DNA of 64,000 nucleotides. It comes from Theristus sp. LFF4_11 (taxonomy: Eukaryota; Nematoda; Chromadorea; Monhysterida; Xyalidae). Of the stretch, positions 38,595 to 50,409 are shown piece by piece (the first letter of the stretch is position 1; each line of letters begins with the position of its first letter). The notes below the pieces were generated by a model. It was not told the DNA's origin and searched no databases. It was given only the letters and a program-made list of their open reading frames with translations. The translations under genes and the position numbers were made by a program. The stretch lies in assembly GCA_030248135.1 (NCBI GenBank), contig JASANC010000480.1:1-64000 (forward strand), read 5' to 3'.

Positions 38595-41500
38595 TTAGGA
38601 TTGCCTGTTTGCAGCCGTGAAAATATCTTCGCAAGAGTGTGATTTTTTGCGTCGCCCACGCAGCTTGCACATCAGTTTCGAGTTCAATAGGTTCAGTTTG
38701 CCTTCGTTTTCGTCGTCTGACGATTCATCGTCGTTGCCGAAGCCTCCGTCTGGATGCAGTTCCCATATAAGCCGACGCCGCAACGCGCGTACGCTGTCAG
38801 TGAAGTCGAGACAAACGTCCAGCACACGCACGTGGTAACGCTTTGCGAGCAGTCTGATCTCTGTGGAGAAAAAATATAAAAAGGGTAAACAAATGTTTGC
38901 TTAGAGAAGGCAAAATGCTTAGACGGAACAGAAATGAAGGAGCACACAATGGTTCAAACAAAGGATAGAATAAAGTAATGGCGCAAGAATCGCTCCAAGA
39001 ACATGCATTTCGTTCGATACTCCATTTCGCCCGTCATTTTGTAAGTGCCATTTTTGCGCGTATGGGACTTGCAGCTGTTGCGTGTTCAGCGGTTTCAACG
39101 TGGCATGCCCGTTGGCTGCATCCGTGGGCTGCACGCAAGGCACACCCAACTCAAATGAAGCCAGCCAACTGTGTACGGAATACTGAGAACGAACTTTTGA
39201 CGTGCTGCGACTTCGTGTCACTGATGTTCTGGTGGAATGCTGCGATCAGCACTGGCGTTTGTGCGGGGCAGCCGGTCGCCGGTGCGTATCGACCGTAGTT
39301 GTTGGCCGTAGTTTGCTGGCGCAGCGTCATCAGACAACCGAGTGCGTTCTCGCGCGAGCTTGCATTACATGAACGCATCACGATCAGATAGGCCGAGGCC
39401 GTTAGACTCTGCCACAAATTGCTCTGCACAGACAACAACAACACAACAAATGATAATGTATGTCATCAACAAATACGAGACAGTTAAAAACAGGGTTTGT
39501 ACAATGGAATGAACTGGGCGCTGAAAATGAGAACCAGGAAACCTGACCTTTTGACAGTCGACCTCGACGTAGTCAAGCTCGCATTCGTCGCTGAAACTCG
39601 ATGTTCCTGCAATGGCAATGCGTTGTCATTATACAAGTTCGGAAAATGCCAGAAGGGCATGAAAAGGCTTAACACCGTTTGCAAATAAGAGTGGGGGGGC
39701 CCTAGGAACATTCCGTGATACATGGAAAAGTTTTTACCAAGGGTGCAGGGACATTCTACTAATCAAGGCGCTTCAGGTTTACCCCCTGAGTACCCCCTGA
39801 TTATGCCTATAAAGGTCGTTTTTAGGGTGCGGAAGTTGAAAAACCCTCGATTTTTTGCGATTTTTCGCAGTGTACCTTTTTAGCCCTACCGTATCTCGTA
39901 GTTGCACAGTTTCTGGAACCTCACACAATATTCACGTGAAAGATCTTGCGGAGTTCTTTAAGGCCCTGTATTAATGAGCCCTTGCAAGGGGGTCCCTGAG
40001 GCGCTACGACGCTAGTTAAAATTACTTTTTTTTAAAATTACGCTTCTTTTTTAAAACATTTTTTGAGCTCATAAACACAATTTTTCGATTTTAATTTTTG
40101 GTTCTACAGGGGGTTTTCGGGGTCGCTGAATTCGAATATAATCTTAGATTTTTGCCCCGGGCATTTTTTTGCCTCAAAATTGAGCAAAAACACATTTTTT
40201 TGCGTTTTCCAGTGTTTTTGGTTTTAATTTTTAATTTTAAATGTGGATTTTTTAACAAAGCTGTTTTACAACAGCCTTACAACTGCTGTATTGGAATCAG
40301 TTTTGATATTTTGCAACTGACCACTTGCCCACCAAAAAAAATGGGTAAAAAGTTGATTTTTTTGCTTTTTGCACACGTTTTCGTTTCACAGTGAAAAAAA
40401 TCAAGTTAGAAACAACTTGTAATTTAAATTTTTTGTTCTACATAGAGGGTTTCGGGTCGCTGAATCGAATCTGACCTTAGATTTTTGTCCCGGGCCTTTT
40501 TTTGCTCTAAAAGTTGGGCAAAAACACATTTTTATGCGTTTTCCAGTGGTTTTTTGTTTTAATTTTTAAATTTAAATGCGGATTTTTTTTAACAAAGCTG
40601 TTTTATAACAACCATACAACCGCTGTATCTGAATCTGTTTTGATATTTTGCAACTGACCACTTGTCCACTTAAAAAAAGGGTAAAAAGTTGATTTTTTTG
40701 CTTTTTGCGCACGTTTTCGTTTCACAATAAAAAAATCAAATTAGAAACAACTTGTAATTTTAATTTTTAGTTTTCCAGGGAGGTTTTCAAGATCGCTGAA
40801 TTCGAATCTGATCTTAGATTTTTGCCCCGGGCATTTTTATTGCTCTAAAAATGGGGCAAAAACACATTTTTATGCGTTTTCCAGTGGTTTTGCCCAATTT
40901 TTAGAGCAAAAAATGCCCAGGGCAAAAATCTAAGGTCAGATTCGAATTCAGCGACTCCGAAAACCCCTCCGTAGAACTAAAAATTAAAATTACAAATTGT
41001 TTCTAAACTGATTTTTTTACTGTGAAACGAAATAGTGTGCAAAAAGCAAAAAAATCAACTTTTTACCCATTTTTTGGGCGGGCAAGTGGTCAGTTGCAAA
41101 ATATCAAAACTGATTCAGATACAGCGGTTGTAAGGCTGTTATGAAACTGTTTTTTAATCAACTCTACATTTAAAACTAAAAATTAAAACAAAAAACCACT
41201 GGAAAACGCATAAAAATGTGTTTTGCCCTATTTTTAGAGCAATAAAAAAGCCCGGGACAAAAATCTAAGGTCAGATTCAAATTCAGCGATCTTGAAAACC
41301 CCCTGGAGAACTAAAAATTAAAATTAAAAGTTGTTTCTAACTTGATTTTTTTCACTGTGAAACGAAAACGTGTGCAAAAAGCAAAAAAAATCAACTTTTT
41401 ACCCATTTTTGGGTGGGCAAGTGGTCAGTTGCAAAATATCAAAACTGATTCAGATACAGCGGTTGTAAGGCTGTTATGAAACTGTTTTTTAAACAACTCT

Positions 41501-44500
41501 ACATTTAAAACTAAAAATTAAAACAAAAAACCACTGGAAAACGCATAAAAATGTGTTTTTGCCCTATTTTTAGAGCAATAAAAATGCCCAGCGCAAAAAT
41601 CTAAGGTCAGATTCGATTTCAGCAATCTTGAAACCCCCCCTGGAACGAAAACGTGTGCAAAAAGCAAAAAAATCAACTTTTTACCCATTTTTTGGGTGGG
41701 CAAGTGGTCAGTTGCAAAATATCAAAACTGATTCCAATACAGCGGTTGTAAGGCTGTTGTAAAACAGCTTTGTTAAAAAAATCCGCACTTAAAATTAAAA
41801 ATTAAAACCAAAAAACACTGGAAAACGCAAAAAAATGTGTTTCTGCCCAATTTTAAGGCAAAAAAATGCCCGGGGCAAAAATCTAAGATCAGATTCGAAT
41901 TCAGCGACCCCGAAAACCCCCCTGTAGAACCAAAAATGAAAATCGAAAATTTGTGTTTATGAGCTCAAAAAAATGTTTAAAAAAATAACGTAATTTTTTT
42001 AAAAAAAAAGTAATTTTAACTAGCGTCGTAGCGCCTCAGGAACCCCCCTTGCAAGGGCTCATTGATACAGGGCCTTAAAGAACTCCGCAAGATCTTTCAC
42101 GTGAATACTGTGTGAGGTTCCAGAAACTGTGCAACTACGAGATACGGTAGGGCTAAAAAGGTACACTTTGCGAAAAATCGCAAAAAATCGAGGGTTTTTC
42201 AACTTCCGCACCCTAAAAACAACCTTTGTAGGCATAATCAGGGGGTACTCAGGGGGTAAACCTGAAGCGCCTTGATTAGTAGAATGTCCCTGCACCTTTG
42301 GTTTAAAAACTTTCCCATGTAGCGCTACCCCCCCCCCCACTCTTATTTGCAAACGGTGTTAATATTATTTCAGTTTGTGACAAACAGAAAAGGTGGATAT
42401 TGCAAGACAATGTATTCATAAAAATTGTGGGGTTTAAAAATGGGTGGAAACGTTAATAATATCAACGCCTTGCGTGGACAATGACAACAGTGTATTGGCG
42501 AAAATATTCGTTGTGCGGTTCGACCCATTTTTAACCAACAATTTTCCAAGCAACGTGAAGAAATAGTTCCGGTTTAAGACCCGAACTGTGTATAAACGAC
42601 AGGATTGAACTGTAATTTGAAACTCCCTATTTGTAACCATCATTTCGAATAGCCTCAAAGCGTGCGGGTTCGCAATAGATCCTTTAAAAGGTGTAAAAAC
42701 GGAAACGGCAAAACCTCAATATTCGTAATCAGCACCTCGGTTAACGTTCACCTTACAGCTTGTTCCTGTTATTTTCCAGTCCGGGCAATGTGCGGGTGGT
42801 AATAAATAGTTCCCGTTACGGGTCCGACTGGTGTAAAAGATAGGAGGTACACTTTAGAAATTTCCATACTCGTAATCAGTGCCACAAATAATTCCCGATC
42901 CCGGGTACCCGTTTTCAGGCCGTTCCTGTGATTTCCAGTTCGGGCCCCGTGCGGGAATAGTAGTCTACGTTAAGGGTCCGAATGGTGTAAAAAGACGGGA
43001 ATTGCAATTTGGAAACCAACCCAAGCACCCTTTTTAGACCGTTCCTGTGATTTTTAAATCCGGGCATCCGTGCGGGAATAATAATTCCCGTTACGGATCC
43101 GAATGCAATTACGTAGGTGGTCAATTACATAGGTTCCCGTTCAATTTGTAATTAGAAATAGTTGCACCGACTTTGATGATTTTCAAGCATGCGCAACGCG
43201 TCGATAAGCGCCGATTTTCCGGAGTTGCTTGCGCCGAGCACGAGAACAGAGAATTCGGTGGTCAGCTGTATCGGGGTGGACGTCTGTTCGACCGAGCGCC
43301 GGCCGTGCTCCTGCATGTACTTGGCCATCACTGTCGCCGGCTTGTACTCGTCCGAGTCGCACGCTTGCAAATTTCGCCGAAATGAAAGCCTGCAAACGGA
43401 AAGCATAGTGTTCAACTGAGAAGCTACACAACTGAAGCCACAACTAAGTGTTGCTGTCACGGTTGACTTGCTCACTGTCTGTCACAATGCAAAACTGATG
43501 GATTTGGGCAAAGCGCCCGCTTTGACTTCTCTTCAGTGAAAATCAAGTTTTCCGTCAACGACGTGGCCAAATGAAGCCAATCAGCAAGTTGCAACAGCAT
43601 TCCAGCGTACCGCGGACTCAACGGCAGCTTGATGCGCCCGAACGTGCCCGTGAAACGTGTGCGCCACGATTGTGAGGTTTCCCTGTTGCGAGTGTTGTCG
43701 CGTTCGATGTCGTCATGTTGACCGTGGCAGCTGACGGCCAGCTGACGTTGTCGTGGGGCGCTCAGTGTGGCGCGCACCGTGCGCGCACTGCCAGCGTGCT
43801 TAGTGCTCTCGTTGCATTGCGTGTTTGCACCTTCACTCATCTGCTTGGCCGTCATTGCACTTTGCGTCGTGCGACGTGCCACGTCTTCCTGACTGTCGAT
43901 AGTCGGTCTGCAAGAGGCAACACGCCCACTGTTGACATTACGTCATCTTAGTTGCATTTGGCCTGGCGTTAGAACAGCCATTTTTGTCAAAGTGATACCG
44001 GAACAGATCAGTGTTGAAAAACTGACCGATCTGGCTCAACAGCATTTTGACGCTGTGCTTTCCAGTCGCCCGATGGTGTCCTTTGCTTGCCATTCGTTGC
44101 TGAATGCTGAACTTCGATCGCATTTGCATTCCTGCATGTTTGCCGGGTTGCAGCATTCGGAAAAAAAATTGAAAACAAACAAGTTGCAGTAAGAAACGCG
44201 CTTGATGTTGTGCTCCTGTTGCGATGAACGACGTTCGTCAGTGGGCTTCACAGCAATTGTCCTGCGGTTGACGCGTGGAAACAAAGCGTTCGTGTCAAGA
44301 CCGACCGATTCCGTGGTGCTGTCCACTGATTGACGTCGACACAGTTGGCTGATGACGCTGCTCTTGTGACGGTTGTTCGTGTCGTCCTGCACCAACGGGT
44401 ACACCCGCTCTTGTTGATCGCCGAATTTTTCTGGATAATAGAAATTGGATTTTGGATTAAAAATAAAATTGTCTGCTGAAACCCCATCTGAAATCTCACA

Positions 44501-45144
44501 AGTTCTCCTTTTTTATTGATGTCTAAAATTTTTCAACTATTCACGCATAACAAATGTGGGGATAAAACAAGGGACAAGACATTTCTACTGGCAAAAACAT
44601 TTTTGGATGAAAAGCTTGATATGCAAAAGAGGGAAAAAATGACAGCAACCTGGTTTAACAAAGGGCTGCTGTTTCAATCGTAGAGCTTATAAACACACCA
44701 TGCGTTTTTGTGGTTGGGTTTTAGTTGTTAGTTGTTAGTTAGTTGGTGTCACTTTTTGAACCTTAAAATGTTTTTTGCAATAATGCGTCTTCTGACCCTT
44801 CGAATGCTCCTGTTTTCATCATTGTTTGCATCGTTGCATTTTGCAATCTCAATTGCAAAGCAAATTCCGTTTCAATCAAAGCACCAACCCTCTTTGATGG
44901 ACGACTCACGCAACGCCGCTGGCCTCGATGATTTCGACTGATGCACAAGCCGATGGTGCGGGTGCTTGGTGATCTGCGACTCCAACGGGTCTTGCTGCAG
45001 TTTCTCGTGCAGTGACCAATGGCGATTGCGCCTTGGTGTGCTCGTGATCGGCTGCTCCATTGGTTTCGCCATTGGCTTTGTTTCAAGATCACCGTCCTCG
45101 GCGGCAGCCGTCTCCTCTTGTGACTCATCGCGTTCCATTAGCAT
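38595..45144 (-). CDS. Divergent RGK (Rad/Gem/Kir)-like small GTPase
   Basis: Eight exons join in phase to 545 residues: 44889-45144, 44198-44430, 44027-44106, 43611-43907, 43172-43389, 39548-39606, 39195-39423 and 38595-38860. The P-loop GASNSGKS is at residues 341-348. A segment SAYLIVMRS (from residue 391) aligns with the AYVIVYS strand of RGK proteins, followed by LRQQ and TPVLIA. The C-terminus has a basic stretch and RRKKSHSCEDIF, like the calmodulin/14-3-3-binding SxSCxxL tail of Rad and Gem. There is no CAAX box, which also fits RGK. A basophilic RRQSVD site is at 117-122. The NKxD nucleotide-specificity motif is missing (AFHQNISD there instead), as is a DxxG motif, so GTP binding is uncertain. 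RGK proteins bind calcium-channel beta subunits at the plasma membrane; a similar role here is inference. The N-terminal 290 residues are low-complexity and exon 3 is the weakest call. A foldback transposon fills the 3.6-kb intron between the P-loop exon and the next. Confidence 0.6.
39669..42362. mobile_element. Foldback element, 2.7 kb, TTAA-flanked, in the GTPase intron
   Basis: The element core (39673-42358) starts CACCGTTTGCAAATAAGAG and ends with its complement, bordered by TTAA on both sides. The two arms of about 1.2 kb are inverted copies meeting near 40905. Each arm contains direct repeats of about 335 bp (starts near 40097, 40432 and 40766 on the left; inverted on the right near 40980, 41316, 41640 and 41935). 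TTAA target choice is typical of piggyBac-like transposition, and repeats within long arms are typical of foldback elements. No transposase frame is present. The left border is about 60 bp from a GTPase acceptor site. Confidence 0.85.
42480..43110. repeat. Degenerate tandem repeat, about 117-160 bp unit
   Basis: Blocks containing CGTGCGGGAATA, AATTCCCGTTACGG, TCCGAATGGTGTAAAA and a GACCGTTCCTGTGATTT core recur from about 42540 to 43100. Four or five diverged copies lie in the long intron of the GTPase gene, between the foldback element and the P-loop exon. Confidence 0.6.
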
Positions 45145-47282
45145 TTTCACAGCATATTTATTGCAAAATTATACAACTGATAGTGGCTTTTCTCATCAAA
45201 GCAATACATTTCATCTTGTGCACCGCTCGATGATTTTACGTTTTCCATGGGCGGGCTTCAAAAGAACCACTTTAAAAACAAAATGCATAAACATGTGATT
45301 TATAAATTTGATTTGATCTTGGCATTTTCATTGCTAACACGATTAACCCCAGTGATAATATAAAAATTATTAAACATCAAAAATTTCAATTAAATTTAAT
45401 GAAACAATGTGCAATTATTTGCAACAAGAAAAATGTAACACTAAACCTAACTCCATCAAAGTATATTCTAAAATAAGAACAACAATTCATCGGCATGCGT
45501 GAAAGTGCATCGCTTCATTGCTTATCTTTGAACCTCCTTCTAAACATGCATAGCGTGACTCTATGATGCACTCCGTGTATACTGAAGTTCATGACGCAAA
45601 GGTAGTACTTGAGATTTGCGATTTTCGTAAGCTGTGAATAAGCGGGACCGCAGCATGATCAGAAGATTTGCGTTTTCGACATGCTAATCACATGGAAACT
45701 ACGGTATTACTCTTGAAAGTTTTGGCTTGGCGCTGCGGCTTCACTGACTGTCAGATAGATACATGCATTTCTGATGGAAACGTGTTTCGTTTGATTGACC
45801 TTGGCTTATGCTGATAGCTGTGCTTTATGACTGCGCAGGCAGTCTGCTCGCTAATCGGATATTAAGCATGCTTAATAAATAATCACGGCCTAGTAACGTT
45901 TGATTTGCGCTCCCGTAATCAAACAGTGTGTCACTGTTGATTAAAGGCTTCGTCGCAAAATACATGTATAACGCTGGGTGAAGCAGCATGAAGAACAAAA
46001 AACTTCAAACTGATACTGTTCCGCAATACGCATTCTGAATGCAATGACGTGGAATATGGAATGGTCGAAGATGCTTTTATTAAAAATCGCGAATAACTGG
46101 TAAAAACAGGAAGCGTGGTTGTTTCCAATGTTTATGAGTTTATGGTTGCATCTGCACTAATTACTATTTTATTACAGGCGGGCAAACACTGGCATTCACA
46201 CCGTTATTCTCAAAGTTAACTTTTCAAGAAACGAACAACAAGGTGATTTACTTGGGAACAGTTTGAGGCACTCCGAGAAGTCATCCGATTGATGGAATAT
46301 TGTCAACAATGGCACACAATAACTGTTTCGCAGTGTAATTGAAAATTTGAGAAACAAATAAAGAAAACAGTCTTCAAAACATAGGCCATACCCATAACAA
46401 ACGCATTTGTATGCGGCCGGTCATATTTTCGCGTGATTTTCGTTTTCTGCTGGTGCAAACATGCGTTCGTTTGCTTGCACTACTGAGCGTGCGTGCTGCC
46501 TTTCAACGGTCACGCGACCTGTCTGGGTGTCCAAGCAGCTTCGTCGAAGCAGCTTTGTCGTTTCTAATTTCAGAGAAAAAACTCAAATTTGATTACAGAT
46601 TATCGTTTGTATCGAAGCTTCAACGCCTCATGGGTAAAGCTAGGCGGTTGGTGTAACTATTGCGTATACAGAAACATACAGGATACTGAGCAGCGGTGTT
46701 TGCTACAGTCCCCAAAACAGCGCCGACGGGGCCTGCAAGCGGCAGCAAGTACTGGAAACTTTTTTGTGTGTCCTCACTTGCATTCGAGGTACGAGCAGAA
46801 AGCTGTGATTTGTCGCAAGGCATGTTCATCATTTCCAGTTCATCTTTTAAGCAAATCATTAGCGAATTATTGATGCTGCGACAAACTGCCGTAAACAGAG
46901 CACTCCCACGCCTCCGTGATAACGAGCCCTCATTGTTTCGACCATATTTTTTAGACCGTCAGTTGCAGATGAATTTTAAAAAAAATGTACACATTTCACA
47001 TATCTAGTTGCGTAAATGATAAATTAAATTCCAAGATACACTCCTCACCATAGGTGCGATCCCAAAAAAAAACAAATAGCCAAACAAAAACAAACATTGT
47101 AGCAAGTGTGCCACCGTTCCACAAGAATGATATGGTCGCAGATTGACGTGGATTTGTTCAAATGATTGGCACAAGGTACACTCTCAAGAATTTAGTGAGC
47201 AAATTGAAATAATCAAGAATTGCTAAACTACATATCACACGAGGCTTAGCACCAGCAGAGCACATCACTGCGTTCAGTCTGA
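45145..47282. other. Intergenic stretch between the GTPase and carboxypeptidase genes
   Basis: No exon can be supported. A minus-strand open stretch ending in a strong donor near 46671 (…GTVANTAAQYP then GTATGT) is hydrophobic but unassigned. It could be an exon of an unrecognised gene. Confidence 0.4.
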
Positions 47283-48656
47283 TCACAGCTTCTGCACAAG
47301 CGCGACGTGCCTGGCGAGCGCTTCCACGGCAGCGAACAGCTCTTTTCCAGTAGGCTCAATTTCATCCGGTCTCACAATGAACGCCGATTTTACGGTTGGT
47401 TGCACTTGAAGAAAACAACTAACAGTAGAATTTTGACCTGAAACTTAGCATTTCAACGACGACATACCACCGACGGTACTGTTCGAAGGTGTCTTCTTTG
47501 TTTTACTGTCAAAGTCTCGCTTTCGTCTCGCTGTCGAGTCGGTCGGTTGGTTGTTTTTCGGGCGCAGCTCAAAGCCATAACTGTATGGGACGCCGTGATG
47601 GTGCATGAAGTCAATGCTTGTGCCAGCCGCTTCATCTGTCCCGAAATAAAGAAACAAATGCGCTTGTTCGAAGCAAATTCACAGTGTTAGCAGAACAATG
47701 GAGCTGTAAAAACGAACACAACAGATTCGCGATGGAGCCGAACGTGTACGACTTGCCGGATGAGCGCCGAATCGCGAGAATCGCAGCCTGCGCAGCGTCT
47801 TTCTGCGAAATTTCGATGAGTTTAAAAAGTGCACTTGTTGACGCTGTACGTACATGCTCAGTGCATTCGCATTTCAGGTTGTAATTTTTTCAGTTTCATG
47901 TTTCTGTTTTCCTTGAAGCAAACGCCCATTTTTTACGTCAGGCCAGCATTTTTCCGTCACTGACGCAGAATGTTGCTTCAAAAACAAAAGTTATGCACCA
48001 ATGAAAGCACCTGTTTCAGAAATGTCGCAGGCAACCGTGTCTGCCAGCCCCACGGTGCAAGTATCACTTGACCGTAGGCGTGAATCGACAGATACAAATG
48101 CAAATGTGGCCTTAGCGAGAGCACATAGTTGCTGATTGAGACAATCTCAGGCTCAGAGAATGCCGATGGTCCGGCGTAGATCTGCGAACACGGAAAACGC
48201 AGTCCAATATCGCCATCTGAAAAAAGTGTTATAAAGTTTGTGGCGGTGGAATTTTGTAACAAGTTCATTTGCGTACAATCAAAAATACTGTTAAGAAATG
48301 TGTCTTTTGTTGTGACGTACTTGCCCATTTGAAGTCCCAGTTTCTGTTCGGATCAACACCGATGCATTTCTTGGTGTGATGCATAGAGCGCGTCTTACGC
48401 CACAATCGATCCTGCACACAATCAATCATTCAATCAATCAGTCGGCCAATCAATCATTCAATCAACCAATCAATCCGTCGATCCATCAATTTATCAATCA
48501 ACCAACCAAACAGTCGATCACTCAATCAACCAATCAATCAATCAGTCAGTCAATCAACCAACCAATCAAACAAAATTAATCAATCAATCAATCAGCCAAC
48601 CAATCAGTCAGAATTAATCAGTCAATCAACCAATCAATATAATTAACCAATCAAAT

Positions 48657-48690
<34 letters not shown>

Positions 48691-50409
48691 GAACCAAAGA
48701 AATCAAATCAGCTGCAAAGCTAACCGTAGTCCACGTGTAAATGTAGCCGTCCGGGTTGCTGACCGGTAAAATGTGAAAGTCGTACTTCTCCAACAGCGCG
48801 CGCGTTCGTTCATCACCGTTCGTGTAGCTTTTCACCAGCTGCAGTGGTGTGTTTACCAAAAAAGTTGGGTGCAAAAACTAAAAAAATGAGCAGTGACACT
48901 TGGATAATCTATTCTGATGTGATTGAGCGCAGCACACCGCGTGTATCACGTAGATCACCGATGAGATGGCAATGTATTCACGCGAGTGCATGCCCCCGTC
49001 GATCCAGATTTTCGGCTTTTCGACCTGCTCCATCGAATGCTCGTGGCCGTGGCTGTCCACGTTCGTTGGCCGTGCAACGCCGATCTGCGAACATTCCACA
49101 GACGAACCATTAATCATAGGCAACCAGCTGATTGGCTGCTCTTGAACTGGGCTCACTGATGGTCGGTCCAACCAGCTCGATGCAACCAACCAGTTATCCA
49201 CAATCAAATAATTCATTCAATGCACAAATGGCATGTGTTTTGCAGTTTAGCAACAGTGTGGATCAACTGGTCTTCACGTTTTGGCTAGAAAATATTAAAT
49301 ACACGGCTTTTGCTAGAATGGCTGGAAAAGAAGATAAAATGGCTAGAAAGTACACGTTCAGCTGCGAAAACAACACAGAAGATCTGAAACATATACATTT
49401 TTCAAAAAACAACCAACCTTCACTCCGACAAGCTCGTTTCCCAAATACGATCGATTAAAGTCGATGCGAGAGACAATCTCGGGATACGTAGTTGTCAAAT
49501 TGTTGAGCCATTGTAAGATCTGCAATAAATATTACCCATGCAATCAACCAATTGGAAATGAAAAAAACTTCAAAAGAAAATCATTTCCAGATATATTTCA
49601 CTTCGGGATACTGATGATAACGGGACACATTGAACTTGTCAGTGGACCATCGCTCGCCAGTTGTTGGCAGCAGTTTTTTGCTGTGTCGCTTTTTGCGACC
49701 GCTCGCGCTCGGCTGATCAGACATCTGAAACTCTTCGTTTCGTTCTTCTTCGAGAATTCTAAAAAATGGTGTGTTTATTTAAAAAGAAAATTGATCAAAA
49801 ACGAGATTCTGCAGATCATAACGACGTCTATTTGTTGCAACACCGTACATTGTAAGCCCCGTTTTGGACGATTGGGCTTGAATTTTTCTTAATTTTTGCA
49901 GTGTTTTTGCTGCCAATCTATTGTGGAATTATTCAAACGTGTCCGGACTAAAATGACGTTATTTGCTTTAAAAATTCTCGTTTGTCAAACTGCAGGCACT
50001 AAAATGTCAGTTTGGTGTGACTGATTCGACATTCACCATTTGTTTACGGGAAGAAATCGGCTGAACGGAAAGTCTGGTTTGCAGTGAATGGCAAGCGGAT
50101 GTTTGGCGGCACATGACGTCATTTCAGTGGGACACGTTTAAAAAATAGATCATACAAAATAATAATCATGTTTTTCGCCAACAAAATCTGTGCGTGTTTT
50201 GGATAAAAAAACGGGATTTGTGGCGTTGCAACAAAACTGGCGTCAATCAGCTTCAGGTGCCACAGCACTGACGGTTGCAGGTCATGCACGAGCTCGGTGG
50301 CAGTCAGCTGACGTCGTGCAGCGTTGCGCAGGAACTGACGCTCAATGCGGGGCCCAACGAGCACCTCACTCGTGTGCGCGTGCTTCGATGGCTCAAGGAG
50401 AACGTCGAA
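47283..50409 (-). CDS. M14A metallocarboxypeptidase, CPA-type zymogen (5' end missing)
   Basis: Ten exons join in phase to 442 residues plus a TGA stop: 50273-50409, 49602-49758, 49418-49519, 48938-49084, 48725-48838, 48321-48411, 48011-48216, 47718-47802, 47468-47635 and 47283-47404. The first two encode a pro-region ([19 protein letters not shown]) with a basic RKKRH cleavage-like site. Zinc ligands are the HSRE motif (His69/Glu72 in bovine CPA numbering) and His196 in SIHAYGQ. Arg127 (LWRKTR), Asn144-Arg145 (DPNRNW), Tyr248 (split by the exon 8/9 junction) and catalytic Glu270 (YGFELRP) are all present. Residue 255 is Ile, which predicts cleavage of hydrophobic C-terminal residues. An extra basic segment of about 30 residues follows Glu270. 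The signal-peptide exon was not found, so secretion is inferred from the family. Confidence 0.9.
48419..48700 (+). repeat. CAAT/CAAC tetranucleotide microsatellite
   Basis: About 280 bp of AATC-type units (CAATCAAT, CAACCAAT and CAGTCAAT variants) lie in the intron between the carboxypeptidase exons for NPDGYIYTW and DRLWRKTR. The Asn/Gln/Ser-rich open frame across it is not a gene. Confidence 0.95.

Noticed and set aside
43173..43443. Alternative open frames across the P-loop exon on both strands
   Set aside because: They are shadows; only the frame with GASNSGKS joins its neighbours in phase.
48376..48579. Asn/Gln/Ser-rich frame
   Set aside because: It lies in a tetranucleotide microsatellite inside a carboxypeptidase intron.
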